Source of the DNA: CAWBJP01 sp963789165
Lineage (GTDB): Bacteria; Actinomycetota; Acidimicrobiia; IMCC26256; BP-133
Reading direction: 5' to 3'
Length of the DNA stretch: 64,000 nucleotides
Assembly (NCBI GenBank): GCA_963789165.1
Contig: CAWBJP010000003.1
Location: forward strand, 372,001 to 436,000
Shown here: positions 16,938 to 27,020 of the stretch, piece after piece
Numbering within the stretch: position 1 is the first letter of the stretch
Layout of the letters: every line of letters begins with the position of its first letter
Notes under the pieces: generated by a model
What the model was told of the DNA's origin: nothing
What the model saw: only the letters and a program-made list of their open reading frames with translations
The model's database searches: none
Translations under genes and position numbers: made by a program

Positions 16938-17681
16938 ATGGGACGGGGCCGTCGTGGTGCTCTGGTGTTGGTGGCGACGGCGGCGCTGCTCGTCGCGGGT
17001 CCGGTGGGGCCCACTGGCGGCGACCGGAACGGGGGTCACTCCGACACCTACTCGGTGGGGATCGACCGGAGGGCGTTCACGACCGACATCGACAATCCCT
17101 TCCTTCCCCTGAAGCCGGGGAATCGCTGGGTGTACGAAGGAACCGGGGACGGCGGGCAGGCCATGCGCAGTGACGTCGAGGTGACGTCCACCACGCGGGA
17201 GGTCATGGGCGTCACGTGCGTCGTCGTACGGGACAAGACCACGGTCGACGGCCAGGTGGTCGAGGACACCTTCGACTGGTACGCCCAGGACGTCGAGGGC
17301 AACGTCTGGCATTTCGGCCAGAACAGTCTGGAGTACGCCCACGGTCGGCTGGTGAGCGCTCCGGGCAACTGGGAGGCCGGAGTGTCCGGCGCCCGGGCCG
17401 GCATGGTCATGATGGCCAACGCCCGGGTCGGCGACCGGTACGACCAGGAGTTCCACCCCGGTGAGGACTTGGAGGTCGGCGAGGTGCTCAGCCTCGACGA
17501 GCGCATGGTGGGCCAGTACGGGATGATCTTCGACGGGGTGCTGGAGATCCGCGACTACGCGCCGCTCGGGACCGGATCGGTCGAGCACCGCTACTTCGCA
17601 CGTGACGTGGGCATGGTCCGGGAGGTCACCACCAGGGGCGGGTCGGCCACCTCCGAGCTGGTGGGGATGAACCGGGCCTGA
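16938..17681 (+). CDS. Secreted protein of unknown function
   Basis: A 247-residue protein with an N-terminal signal sequence (basic RGRRG, then a hydrophobic ALVLVATAALLVAG stretch) and no other membrane segment. GCGAGGAGGTGGTCA precedes ATG at 16938. The mature part is beta-rich with aromatic motifs such as NPFLPLKPGNRWVYEG, DTFDWYAQDVEGNVWHFG and RDVGMVREV. The same pattern recurs in secreted proteins of many actinobacteria and proteobacteria without assigned activity, so I give none. It is divergent from the second TetR gene, and the putative operator lies in the shared gap, which suggests control by that regulator. It converges with the LPxTG gene. Confidence 0.8.
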   Translation: MGRGRRGALVLVATAALLVAGPVGPTGGDRNGGHSDTYSVGIDRRAFTTDIDNPFLPLKPGNRWVYEGTGDGGQAMRSDVEVTSTTREVMGVTCVVVRDKTTVDGQVVEDTFDWYAQDVEGNVWHFGQNSLEYAHGRLVSAPGNWEAGVSGARAGMVMMANARVGDRYDQEFHPGEDLEVGEVLSLDERMVGQYGMIFDGVLEIRDYAPLGTGSVEHRYFARDVGMVREVTTRGGSATSELVGMNRA

Positions 17682-17688
17682 TCCCCCG

Positions 17689-18631
17689 CTACCGGGCTAC
17701 CGGGGCTCCCGGCCTCCCCACGGCCACACAGAACCCTCCGAGGCAGAGCAGGAACCCGGCGAGCAAGCCGGCGGTCGCCCCCGGGCCCGTCCGGGGGAGC
17801 GCGGGCACGGCCTCGCGGGTGGGAGCCGGCGCCGGCTGGGATGCCGGCCGCCGGGGTCTGGGAAGCCGGGGTGGAAGCGGCGGATTTCAGGGCCGCGTCC
17901 AGTACCGACGCCGGCGTCGAGAGTGGGGTGGGTGGCCCCGTCGGGGCGGGGGCGACGGCCGGAGCCGGAGCGATGGGAGCTACCGGTGCAGGGGCGGGAG
18001 CCACCGGAATCGGAGGCGACGCCGCCGGGGAGGCGACGGGCCGGGGCGCCGGACCGTCCACCAGTTGGGGCCCGGAGGCCAGTCCGCGTCCGAGGCTCAG
18101 CCCGTGCTTGTACGACCCGGAATCAGGAGCCTCGTCCACCTCGCCGGCACCGCCCACTCCGTCGCCGTCGAGGTCGGTCACGGCCGTGACGTGGTAACCG
18201 TACGCACCGCTCTCCCCCAGGGCCGACGTGGGGAAGGAGACCCGCAGGGCGTTGGGGGCCGGCCTCCCGGCGGTGGCCTCCGCGACCGGCTTCCCGGTCC
18301 CGTCGGTGACCGCGGCCACCAGCCCGCCCACCCACCGGACGGAGACGATCAGGCCGGGCGCCGCGGCCCCGCTGCGGACGAGCGCCCACCGGAAGTTGGC
18401 CTGCTGGTCGGGGAAGGACTGCCAGGTCTCCACCGTGTAGGTGACGCGCCGTTCGTCGTTGGTATGGCTCATCGCCTTGAGGTCCAGAGCCAGAGGAACA
18501 TCATCGGCATCGGTGAAGCCACCCTGGGTGGCGCCGGCGGGCAGCGATGCCACCGCCAGCATCAGGGCACCGGCCAAGGGCAGGACGGCAGTGATGCGCC
18601 GGAACGGTGCCCGGCGGGCCCAGGTTGTCAT
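17689..18631 (-). CDS. LPxTG-anchored secreted protein (frame broken near 17840)
   Basis: About 313 residues. There is a signal peptide (residues 1-35), then a 120-residue globular region, then a long Pro/Ala/Val-rich spacer typical of wall-spanning stalks. In the apparent frame the end is meaningless, but one base shift near 17840 reveals EAVPALPRTGPGATAGLLAG. This continues as a hydrophobic segment and a final Arg before TAG at 17689-17691, a complete sortase signal (LPRTG, membrane span, positive tail). The ATG overlaps the stop of the upstream RND gene as ATGA, so it is the last gene of the RND operon. Its function is unknown; it is probably sortase-attached to peptidoglycan. Confidence 0.75.
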
Positions 18632-21600
18632 GACGTCGCCTCCTGAAGTCGCAGCCTCCGGCTCTTGCCGAACCGGAGGTACAGCGATGGCACCACGAAC
18701 AGGTTGAGCAGAGTCGAGGCAATCAGGCCGCCCATGATGACCACGGCCATGGGGTGCTCGATTTCCTTGCCGGGCTCGCCGCCGCCGATGAGGAGGGGGA
18801 TGAGGGCCAGCCCGGTGGTGGCCACGGTCATGAGGATGGGGGCCAGCCGCTCCCGCGCCCCCCGCAGGACAAGCTCGGGGCCGAACACCATGCCCTCGTG
18901 CCGCTCGAGATGCTGATAGTGGCTGATCAGCATGATGTTGTTCCGAGCCACGATGCCGAGCACGGTCAGGAAGCCGACGAGCGACCCCAGCGAGAGGATG
19001 CCGCCACTCGTGTAGGCGGCCAGCGCCCCGCCCACCGCCGCCATGGGCAGGAGCGAGAACGAAAGGAGGGCCAGGCGCCAGCTGTTGTACGAGGCCTGCA
19101 GCAGAAGCAGAATCCCGAGGGCGGCGACGATGGCCAGGGTCTGGACCTTCCGGGAGGCGGCCTTGCGCTCCGAGTACTCCCCGAGCAGTTCGGCGCGGTA
19201 TTCGAGCGGGAAGTCGACGGTTTTCACGGCGGCCTCGACGTCACGCACGACGGAGCCGAGGTCCCGTCCCTTCACATTGGCGCTGACGTCGATGCGGCGG
19301 GCGGAGTTCTCCCGCTTGACGATGTTGTTGGCCGGGGCGATGCGGACGTCGGCCACCTCCTGCAGCGCCACGTGCCCGCCGCCCGGGATGTCGATGGGGA
19401 GCGTCTTGATGCTGCTCAAGCTGTTGCGGGTCTCGGGGGTGCTCCACACCCGCACGTCGTAGACCCGGGCGTTCCAGAGGTCGCTGACCTCCTCACTGGC
19501 CAGCAGGGCGGCGGCCGCCCGACGGACGTCACCGGGCTTGATCCCGTACTGCTGGGCCTTCTCCAGGTTGACCTCGACATCCACCTGGGGGATCTCGGTC
19601 TGCAGCTCCATGTGGAGGTCGACGACACCCTTCACACCTGACAGGGCGTGCTCCACCTCCTTCGCCTTGGTGCGCAACACCTCGAGGTCCTGACCGAAGA
19701 TGCGCAGCACGATGGCCTGGCTGGAGCCGGTGAGGACCTCTCGGATCCGCTCTTTCAGATAGGTCTGCACGTCCCGGTACAGGCCGGGATATCCATCCAC
19801 CGTCTCTTGCACCGCGGCCAGCGTCTTGTCGTAGTCCGCCTTGGGATCGACGCTGATCCAGTTCTCTCCGAAGTAGACGCCGTAGGGCTCGTCGGAGTGG
19901 AGGGCCTGGCCGATGTGGGCCCCGAAGTTGCGGACCCCGGGGATCTCGGAAAGCTCCTTGGCCGAAGCGGTGGTGATACGGACCTCCTCGGGCAGCGACG
20001 TCCCCGGCTTGGTCAGCCAGTGCATGAGGAAGTCCCGCTCCTTGAATTCGGGCAGGAGGTTCTGGCCCAGGCCGGGGACCACGGCCACGCCGGCGATGAC
20101 GAGGACCGCCACCGCCCCCATGGCCGGACGGGGCGAGGTGATGATGCGGGCCACCACCCGCTCGTAGCCCCGCTGCAGGAAGCGGGTGAGGGGCGGCTCC
20201 CCCTCCTGGAGGGGGGCCCGGCGCAGCATGATGTAGGCCAGCGCCGGGGTCACGGTCAGGGCGACGACCATCGACACCAGCAGGGCCAGGGCGTAGGAAA
20301 TGGCCAGGGGCCGGAAGAAGGCGCCCGACAGACCGGAGAGGAAGAACACCGGCATGACGGCCAGCACCTCGATCAGGGTGGCGTAGACGATGGCCCCCCG
20401 AACCTCCAACGATGCGTCGAGGATGATCCTGGCTCTCGAGGTCTGTTTCCCCTCGGCGCGATCGAGCCGCAGGCGGCGGACCACGTTCTCGATGTCGATG
20501 ATGGCGTCGTCGACGATGTCGCCCAGGGCGATGGCGAATCCGGCCAGGACCATGGTGTTGATGGTGGTGCCCCGCCAGTAGAGCACCATGGCCGCGGCCA
20601 CCAGGGACAGCGGGATGGCCACCACGCTGATCAGGGCCACCCGCCAGGACCACAGGAAGGCGCCCAGCATGAAGATCATGAGCAGGCAGCCGATGAGCAG
20701 CGCCTTGCCCAGGTTGTCGATGGCGGACGTGATGAAGTTGGCCGGCCGGAAGATGGTGGCGTCGATCTCCACCCCGTCCAGACCCGGCTCCAGGGCCTCG
20801 AGCGCCTCGTCGACCCCCCGGGTCACCTCCAGGGTGTTGGCCCAGGGCAGCTTCTCCACGATGAGCATGAGCCCGGGACCGCCGTTGATGACGGCGTCGC
20901 CGATGAGCGGCTGGTGGCCGACCTCCACGTCGGCCACGTCGCTGATGCGCAACGTGCGGCCGCCGCGCTCCTCGAGGACCACCGAGCCCATGTGCTCGGG
21001 ATCGACGATCGTCTGCTTGTGGCGGACGGGCATCCGCTGGTTGGGTGTGTCGACGAACCCCCCGCTGCCGATCACCGCCCCGTTGGAGTAGCGCAGCAGC
21101 CCGGCGTCCAGGGAGTCGGCGGTGACCGTCATCAGCTGCTGGAGCGAGACGGCCTCGGTCGCCATGCGCCCGGGATCGGCGTTGACGAACAGCATCTGCT
21201 TGCGCTCGCCCCAGATGGGGGTGTTGGCCACCCCGGGGACGCGCAGCAGGCGCTGGCGGATCTTCCAGTTGGCGATCATGGACAGCTCGACCATCGAGTG
21301 CTTGTCGGAGGACACCCCGATCTTCATGACCCGGCTGGTCGACGACAGGGGCTGGATGATCATGGGTGGCTTCGACCAGCTCGGCAGCGTCGGCGTCACC
21401 GTGGTGATGCGCTCCGACACCAGCTGCCGGGCCTTGATGACGTCGGTGCCGCGCTCGAAGAGGAGCACGATCTGCGAGACCTGCTCGGCCGACCCCGAGC
21501 GGATGACATCGAGCCCTGGGATGCCCTGGAGGGCGTGCTCCAGCGGCACGGTGATCAGGGACTCCACCTCGGTGGAGTTGAGCCCGAGCGCCGGAGTCTG

Positions 21601-21747
21601 GATCTCGACCTTGGGCGGCGAGAACTCGGGGAAGACGTCGACGGGCATCTTGCGGACCTCGCCCACGCCCACGAAGACGAGGGCGGTGGCGAAACCCACG
21701 ACCAGGAACCGGTACTTGATGCTCGAACCGACGATCCACCGCATCAT
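18628..21747 (-). CDS. RND-family efflux transporter, heavy-metal-efflux (CzcA/CusA-like) type
   Basis: Inner-membrane RND pump of 1039 residues, the normal size for the family: twelve transmembrane helices and two large extracytoplasmic loops. The N-terminus MPVDVFPEFSPPKVEIQT and the loop motif FERGTDVIKARQLVSERI are typical of the HME/CzcA branch. The TM4 segment is GDIVDDAIIDIENVVRR, retaining several acidic residues of the proton relay. Duplicated halves are visible. It lies between a second, related RND gene (22 bases upstream) and the LPxTG gene (4-base overlap). The substrate is not known; metal export is only one option, and related actinobacterial pumps move lipids. Confidence 0.9.
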   Translation of the reverse strand: MMRWIVGSSIKYRFLVVGFATALVFVGVGEVRKMPVDVFPEFSPPKVEIQTPALGLNSTEVESLITVPLEHALQGIPGLDVIRSGSAEQVSQIVLLFERGTDVIKARQLVSERITTVTPTLPSWSKPPMIIQPLSSTSRVMKIGVSSDKHSMVELSMIANWKIRQRLLRVPGVANTPIWGERKQMLFVNADPGRMATEAVSLQQLMTVTADSLDAGLLRYSNGAVIGSGGFVDTPNQRMPVRHKQTIVDPEHMGSVVLEERGGRTLRISDVADVEVGHQPLIGDAVINGGPGLMLIVEKLPWANTLEVTRGVDEALEALEPGLDGVEIDATIFRPANFITSAIDNLGKALLIGCLLMIFMLGAFLWSWRVALISVVAIPLSLVAAAMVLYWRGTTINTMVLAGFAIALGDIVDDAIIDIENVVRRLRLDRAEGKQTSRARIILDASLEVRGAIVYATLIEVLAVMPVFFLSGLSGAFFRPLAISYALALLVSMVVALTVTPALAYIMLRRAPLQEGEPPLTRFLQRGYERVVARIITSPRPAMGAVAVLVIAGVAVVPGLGQNLLPEFKERDFLMHWLTKPGTSLPEEVRITTASAKELSEIPGVRNFGAHIGQALHSDEPYGVYFGENWISVDPKADYDKTLAAVQETVDGYPGLYRDVQTYLKERIREVLTGSSQAIVLRIFGQDLEVLRTKAKEVEHALSGVKGVVDLHMELQTEIPQVDVEVNLEKAQQYGIKPGDVRRAAAALLASEEVSDLWNARVYDVRVWSTPETRNSLSSIKTLPIDIPGGGHVALQEVADVRIAPANNIVKRENSARRIDVSANVKGRDLGSVVRDVEAAVKTVDFPLEYRAELLGEYSERKAASRKVQTLAIVAALGILLLLQASYNSWRLALLSFSLLPMAAVGGALAAYTSGGILSLGSLVGFLTVLGIVARNNIMLISHYQHLERHEGMVFGPELVLRGARERLAPILMTVATTGLALIPLLIGGGEPGKEIEHPMAVVIMGGLIASTLLNLFVVPSLYLRFGKSRRLRLQEATS

Positions 21748-21769
21748 GGCTGTCGACGTCCTGGGGTGG

Positions 21770-24700
21770 TCATCGGGTGGGCTGGGCTTCCGTGTCCGGC
21801 GAATCTCCCGCGCCGTTGGTGGCGGTCACTGTGACCGCCGCCAGCCGCGGTTCAGAAGCCGACGGGCCGGTCGCGAACGAGTACGGCTGTTCCCGCAGAT
21901 CGATCTCGAGCAGGTCGGGAGCTGCGCCGGAACCGAGCCGGAGGTAGAGGGCGGGGAGGACGAAGAGGCTCACCAGGGTGGTGGTGACGAGGCCGCCCAG
22001 GACGACCACGGCCATCGGCTGGACGAGCTCCTGGCCGGGGATGAGCCCCCGTCAGGGCGAAGGGGGCGAAGGCCAGGGCCACCGTCGCCGCCGTGGTCAG
22101 GATGGGGGCCGCCCGCTCGCGCGCGCCCCGGAGGACGAGCTCGACACCGAAGTGCTCTCCCTCGACGTGCTGGAGGTGCTGGTAATGGCGGAGCAGCAGG
22201 ACCCCGTTGCGGGCCGCCAACCCGAGCACGGCCAGGAAGCCGATCAGCGACCCGAGCGAGATCTCCCGGCCGCCGGCCGCGAAGGCGGCCACGGCCCCGC
22301 CGGTCAGGCCCAGTGGCAGCGTCAGGAAGAGCAGCCCGGCCAGGCGCCAGCTGGACAACGCGGCCTGCAGGAGGAAGAACATCGCCAGCGCGCTGGCCGC
22401 AGCCACGATCAGTGTGCGTTGCTGGGTGGTCTGGCCGTCTTTGAAGTCCCCCAGTACCTCGGCGTGATACTCGACGGGGAAGTCGATGGCGCCGAGCCGG
22501 CGGTTGACATCGGCCAGGACGGCGTCGGAGTCGCGCCCGCTGACGCCGGCGGCGACCTGGACGTAGCGGGAAACGGCATCCCGCCGGATGACGTTGGGCG
22601 CTCCCACGGTGCGTACGTAGGCCACGTCGCCCAGGCGGACGCCGTCGCCGTTGGGCTTGTCGACCAGGAGATCGGCGATGTTGGTCACGCTGTTGCGGGT
22701 TTCCGGCGTGCCCACCACGACGACGTCGAAGACCTTCTGCTCCTCGAAGAGGTTGCCGACCTCGAGGCCCTGCATCAGGGTGGCCGCCGCCCGGCGGACG
22801 TCGCCGGGCTTGATGCCGGCCCGCTGGGCGGCGGGCAGGTCGACTTCGATCTCGACGGTGGGCTCGGCCGGGGGCAGGTCGATGCGGGTGCCGACCACGC
22901 CGTCGATGCCCGAGAGCGCCTTGCGGACCTCGCCGGCCTTGGCGCCGAGCACCTCGGCGTCGTCGCCGTAGATGCGCACCACCACGGGATCGGGGGTGGT
23001 GTCGAGTAGCTCTGCGATCCGGTGGTTCGGGTAGGTGAGGACGTTGGTGACGATGCCGCGGTAGCCGTCGATCACGCCCTGAACGGAGGCCACGGCGGCG
23101 TCGTAGTCGGCATCGGGTTCGAGGCTGACCCACAGCTCAGCGGAGTTGGCCCCCGCCACCTCGTCGGACATGATCGCCCGGCCGACGTGGGCACCGACGT
23201 TGCGGACACCAGGCAGAGACCGCAGGTCCTTCCCGGCGGCCGTCGTCATCCGTTCCATGGACTGCAGGGAGGTCCCCGGGGCGGCCTCGAACTCGACCAG
23301 GAGGTCCGTCTCCTTGAACTCGGGCACGGTCGTCTGGCGGAGGAAGGGCAGGACGGCGACGCCGGCCACCACGAGCACCGCGCCGGCCAGTACCACCGGC
23401 CGCGGGGAGCGGACGAACCGCGTGGCCAGGCCCTCGTAGCGCCGCTGGAGCCAGCCGAGGGCGGGCGAACCGTCCCCCGCCCGCGGGCCGCTCCGCAGGA
23501 CCAGCAGGCCGAGGGCCGGGGTCACGGTGAGCGCCACGGCGAAGGAGGCGAAGAGGGCCAGAGCGTAGGAGGTGGCCGCCGGCCGCAGCAGCGAACCGGT
23601 CAGGCTGTCCATGAAGAAGAGGGGTACGACCGGGGCGACGATGACCAGGGTGGCGAAGAGCAGGGCTCCCCGGGCTTCGACGGCAGCCTCCAGGATGACG
23701 GCCGAATTTCCCCGCGGCCTGGGGACTGTTCCCCGTGATGGCGGTCCCGGCCCCGTCGGACGGTTGCTCCCGGAGGCGGCGGGCCATGGCATGGACGGCG
23801 GTGACGGCGTCATCCACGACGGCGCCGGTGGCGACCACGAGACCGGCGAAAACGAAGGCGTTGAACGTCGTGCCCCGCAGGTGGAGGACGAGCGCGGCCG
23901 CCAGCAGCGACAAGGGGATCGTCACCAGGACGACGAGCGCCGTGCGCCAGCGGAAGAGCAGGGCGGCGAGGGCGAGGACGATCAGTCCGAGGGCGACCAG
24001 GGCGGTGACGGCGAGGTTGTCCACGGCCCGGTCGATGAAGCCGGCCGGCCGGAAGATGGTGGGATCGAACTCCACCCCTTCGAGGCCCGGCTGGAGAGCG
24101 GCCAGGGCGGATTCGACTTCCCGGGTGACGTCCGTCGTGTTGGCCCAGGGCAGCTTCTCCACCACGAGCAGGAGACCCTTGCCGTCGTTCACCACCGCGT
24201 CACCGATGAGCGGCTGGTGGTCCTCGACCACCGTGGCGACCTCGCCGAGCCGCGGGGCCGGCGTGCCGTCCGGCCGCAGAGGTCCGCCTGCCGGAGTGGT
24301 CAACGCTCCGGTGTTGGCGTTGACAACCGTGCCCGCCGGCGGACCGCCGGCCGGTGGCGCCGGGCAGTTGGCGTCGACGTGCCGGGGAGGCCTGGTCCCG
24401 CCCGTGCAGCCTTCGAGGGCCACCTTGGCGAGGTCTTCCGGTGTCCTGATCGGGGACACATGCCGGATGCCGAGCCGCTGGTTGGGGCTGTCGATGAACC
24501 CCCCGGCCCCGGGGGTGGAGGCCTCGAGGAAGGTCAAGGGGGAGACGGAGAGGGCGTTCCCCGTGGTCTCGATGATCTGGTCGAGGGAGACGCCCGCCGC
24601 CCGCAACCGGGCCGTATCCACCTGCACCTGCAGCTGCCGGTCCCGCGCCCCCCAGACCGACACGGTGGCCACTCCGGGCAGGCCCATCAGGCGGGGCTTG

Positions 24701-25188
24701 ATGTTCCAGCGGGCCAGGACGCCCATGTCGATGAGAGACACCGTCTCCGACGACATTCCGATGACCATGGCCCGGCTGGTCGACGAGATCGGCTGGAGCA
24801 TGACCGGCGCCTTGGACACCCGGGGCAGGAAGGAGGCCTGGGTGAGGCGCTCCTGCACCATCTGGCGGGCCCGCATGAGGTCGGTACCGGGCTCGAAGAC
24901 GAGCACGATGGACGACAGGCCGGAGACCGATTCGGAGCGGATCGTCTCCAGCCACGCCACCCCGTTGAGCATGTAGGACTCGAACGGGACGGTGATGAAC
25001 TGCTCCACCTCGGCGGCCGAAAGCCCGAGAGCTTCCGTCTGAACCTCGATGTAGGTGGGCGCGAACTCGGGATAGACGTCCCGGGGGGCGTCACGAAGTT
25101 GCATCACCCCGAACGCCATGAGCCCAGCGGCGACGGCTACCACCACCAGCCGGAACCGCAGACTCGCACCGACGACTCTCCGCATCAT
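21770..25188 (-). CDS. Second RND-family transporter, HME-like, with two frame breaks (about 22050 and 23730)
   Basis: About 1138 residues once two one-base slips are allowed. The first piece covers the N-terminus to TM4, the middle piece starts at NSAVILEAAVEARGALL, and the last piece runs LIPGQELVQPMAVVVLGG to the stop at 21770. It is homologous to the pump at 18628-21747. Two oddities stand out. First, a Gly/Pro-rich insertion of about 45 residues with two Cys lies in the first outer loop (around CTGGTRPPRHVDANC). Second, the TM4 relay reads GAVVDDAVTAVHAM, so three acidic residues of the sister pump are Ala, Ala and His. It may be a partner subunit rather than an independent pump. Confidence 0.78.
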
Positions 25189-25214
25189 GGCGCCCCTCTT
25201 GGTCGCTGGTTACT

Positions 25215-25664
25215 TCACTTGCCGATGCCGAACTCAATGCCGAACAGCTCCGGCCCGCCCACGGTCACCACTTTGGTGCCGGCTTCCGGGCCGTCGAAGA
25301 GAAAGGCCACGTCCCCGTCGATCCGGTCCACGGTGATGGGGTGCCGGATGAAGACCAGGGGTTCCCGTTGGCTGTAGATCAGGGTCTCGCCCTTGGTGTC
25401 GTAGATCACGGCGGCATAGGGGACGACTTTGCGCGGTACCGCGCTGCCGGGGACGGCGAGGTCACTGACCTCCCCCGTCTTGATGCCGATCCGCTCCACG
25501 GCCTTGGCGGTCAGGACGATCCGGTTGAGGCTGGTCCCTTCCAGGGGCTCAACCTTGGCCGGTTCGATCTTCTCGCTAACCGCCTCCGAGCTCTTGGCGC
25601 AGCCCGAGAAGGCGACGGCGGCGGCGAGCAGAAGTACAGCGATCCAGCGGCCGGTGCGCTTCAT
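25215..25664 (-). CDS. Minimal RND adaptor-like lipoprotein
   Basis: A 149-residue lipoprotein: signal peptide ending in the lipobox FSGC at about residue 21, then a short beta-rich domain. The segments LTAKAVERIGIKTGEV, VPYAAVIYDTKGETLIY and GTKVVTVGGPELFGIEFGIG match the assembly and membrane-proximal end of CusB/CzcB-type membrane-fusion proteins. The helical hairpin and lipoyl domains that reach an outer-membrane channel are absent, which fits a cell without that channel. It is the first gene of the run with the two RND genes, 26 bases upstream of the first. A 14-base perfect palindrome lies 20 bases before its start. Confidence 0.75.
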   Translation of the reverse strand: MKRTGRWIAVLLLAAAVAFSGCAKSSEAVSEKIEPAKVEPLEGTSLNRIVLTAKAVERIGIKTGEVSDLAVPGSAVPRKVVPYAAVIYDTKGETLIYSQREPLVFIRHPITVDRIDGDVAFLFDGPEAGTKVVTVGGPELFGIEFGIGK

Positions 25665-25683
25665 GTGGCCCCACTTTCAAGAG

Positions 25684-25697
25684 GTGGGCGCGCCCAC
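25684..25697. promoter_or_regulatory. Perfect palindrome upstream of RND operon
   Basis: GTGGGCGCGCCCAC is a perfect 14-base inverted repeat, 20 bases upstream of the adaptor lipoprotein ATG. It could be a repressor or metalloregulator operator, or fold as a leader hairpin. No regulator gene is adjacent. Confidence 0.4.
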
Positions 25698-26198
25698 GTC
25701 TTCAGCGTGCTTTCAGGTCTGCCCCCGTAGCCTCGAATAAGGCTAGAGACGAATTGATGAATGAAACTCACGAACGCCTCCAGATAGCTCAAAGAACGCT
25801 GGCGCGTTTAGACCAGAGTGCCCTTGGTCCAGCCAGTTATGCGATCTCGGTGGATATTGATCCGCCGCAGGTCGTCCGTTGATCTATCAGCTTTTCGTGT
25901 ATGTGGTCCCAGCACTTCGTCTCGGAGCCCAGCTTCGAGAGACAATGTGCTCATAGGGTACCAAAAGGGACGACAAAGCGTCCATGCCCGCTCCCCACGG
26001 AGCTTCGGCGATCCCCTCCTCCCCAATCGCCAACCATCCGCACCCCCGACGTTCCCTGGCGCCAACAAGCCGCGGCCGGACCGTCAAAGGTAAGCGGAAA
26101 GTAACACTGCACCCAACGGAGCACAAACAAAATTCCGCGTCGCGTTTAGGCGCGCCGAAGGGAAATGCGAAGGGTGTGTTAAGGAAAAGGGCCTGCGC
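25698..26198. other. Intergenic region without convincing gene
   Basis: About 500 bases between the RND operon and a lipoprotein gene. It looks more A/T-rich than its surroundings, especially 26085-26200. The short open frames here have no codon bias, ribosome site or recognisable product. It must hold the promoter of the RND operon; no terminator with a T run was seen. Confidence 0.5.
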
Positions 26199-26903
26199 TC
26201 AGCTGACGAAAACGTTTTCCAGCTCGTCGACGAGGTCGAGGCCGTGCTGAGCCTCCTTGGCCAGCGCGGAGAAGTCTGACCCCGTGGCGAGCTTCTCCAT
26301 GGCGGCGACATGGGCGTCGAAGTCGTCAGCCGGCCCCGACCCCCCGCGCTGGGACCGGACCGCGTCGTCCAGGCCCAACCAGGTCTCCGCCATCCGGTCG
26401 ACGGTGGCCCGGACCTTCGTCATGTCGTGGGCCAGGGCCTGCAGCTTGGCCTCGAAGTCGTAGTAGTCGAGGAGCAGCACCTCACCCGGCGTCTTGGTCT
26501 CGTAGCGTCCGAAGAAGCCGGCGATGAGCTCGAAGGCTCGGTTGGCGGCCAGGGCGACGGCCACCGGTTCCCCGTCCGGGGCGATGCGAACAAACTCGGC
26601 GGTCCGGGACTGCAGGTCCTTGATTTCTTCGGCACTGGCGACGTCTTGCAGGTCACGGGGCAGATCGTTGTTGGCCAGATCGTCCAGCCTCTGGGCCATC
26701 TTCACGACCTTCTCCCGCTTGCCGGCCAGAACGAGGTCGATGCTGTTTTCGGCGGCGGATTCGGCTCGTGGCAGGCTCTGGGGTACACCAGATGCGCCGC
26801 CGTCCTCCTTCGCGCCGCCGCTGTTCCCGCCGCAGCCGGCGGCCAGAACCGCCACAAGCGTCAACGACACGAAGCGAACTTGAGTCTTGATGTTGACCAC
26901 CAT
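26199..26903 (-). CDS. Predicted lipoprotein, unknown function
   Basis: About 234 residues from ATG at 26903. The signal sequence FVSLTLVAVLAAGCGG ends in the lipobox LAAGC, so the mature protein should be membrane-anchored outside. The mature part begins with a Gly/Ser-rich linker and is then almost entirely helical and charged (KREKVVKMAQRLDDLANNDL, and DYYDFEAKLQALAHDMTKVR), perhaps a helical bundle. I do not recognise a domain. An upstream in-frame start at 26942 would add residues before the signal and is less likely. It is 117 bases from the Calx-beta gene on the same strand, separated by an A/T-richer gap. Confidence 0.75.
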   Translation of the reverse strand: MVVNIKTQVRFVSLTLVAVLAAGCGGNSGGAKEDGGASGVPQSLPRAESAAENSIDLVLAGKREKVVKMAQRLDDLANNDLPRDLQDVASAEEIKDLQSRTAEFVRIAPDGEPVAVALAANRAFELIAGFFGRYETKTPGEVLLLDYYDFEAKLQALAHDMTKVRATVDRMAETWLGLDDAVRSQRGGSGPADDFDAHVAAMEKLATGSDFSALAKEAQHGLDLVDELENVFVS

Positions 26904-27020
26904 CCATTCCCAGAGGACCGAGCGGCATCCGGACAAGGTCACACCCTAGACATACCGACAATGTCGGGCCGCGATATCTCTCCAGATTACCGAATACCGG
27001 CCTCCTCAGGCCAGGGGTGA

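Noticed and set aside
25808..26068. Reverse 86-codon open frame in the 25.7-26.2 kb gap
   Set aside because: No ribosome site, no codon bias and no recognisable protein; other frames of similar length overlap it.
26208..26219. Perfect 12-base palindrome GAAAACGTTTTC
   Set aside because: It encodes the last residues of the lipoprotein at 26199-26903 (Glu-Asn-Val-Phe) and is not in a promoter position; most likely chance.
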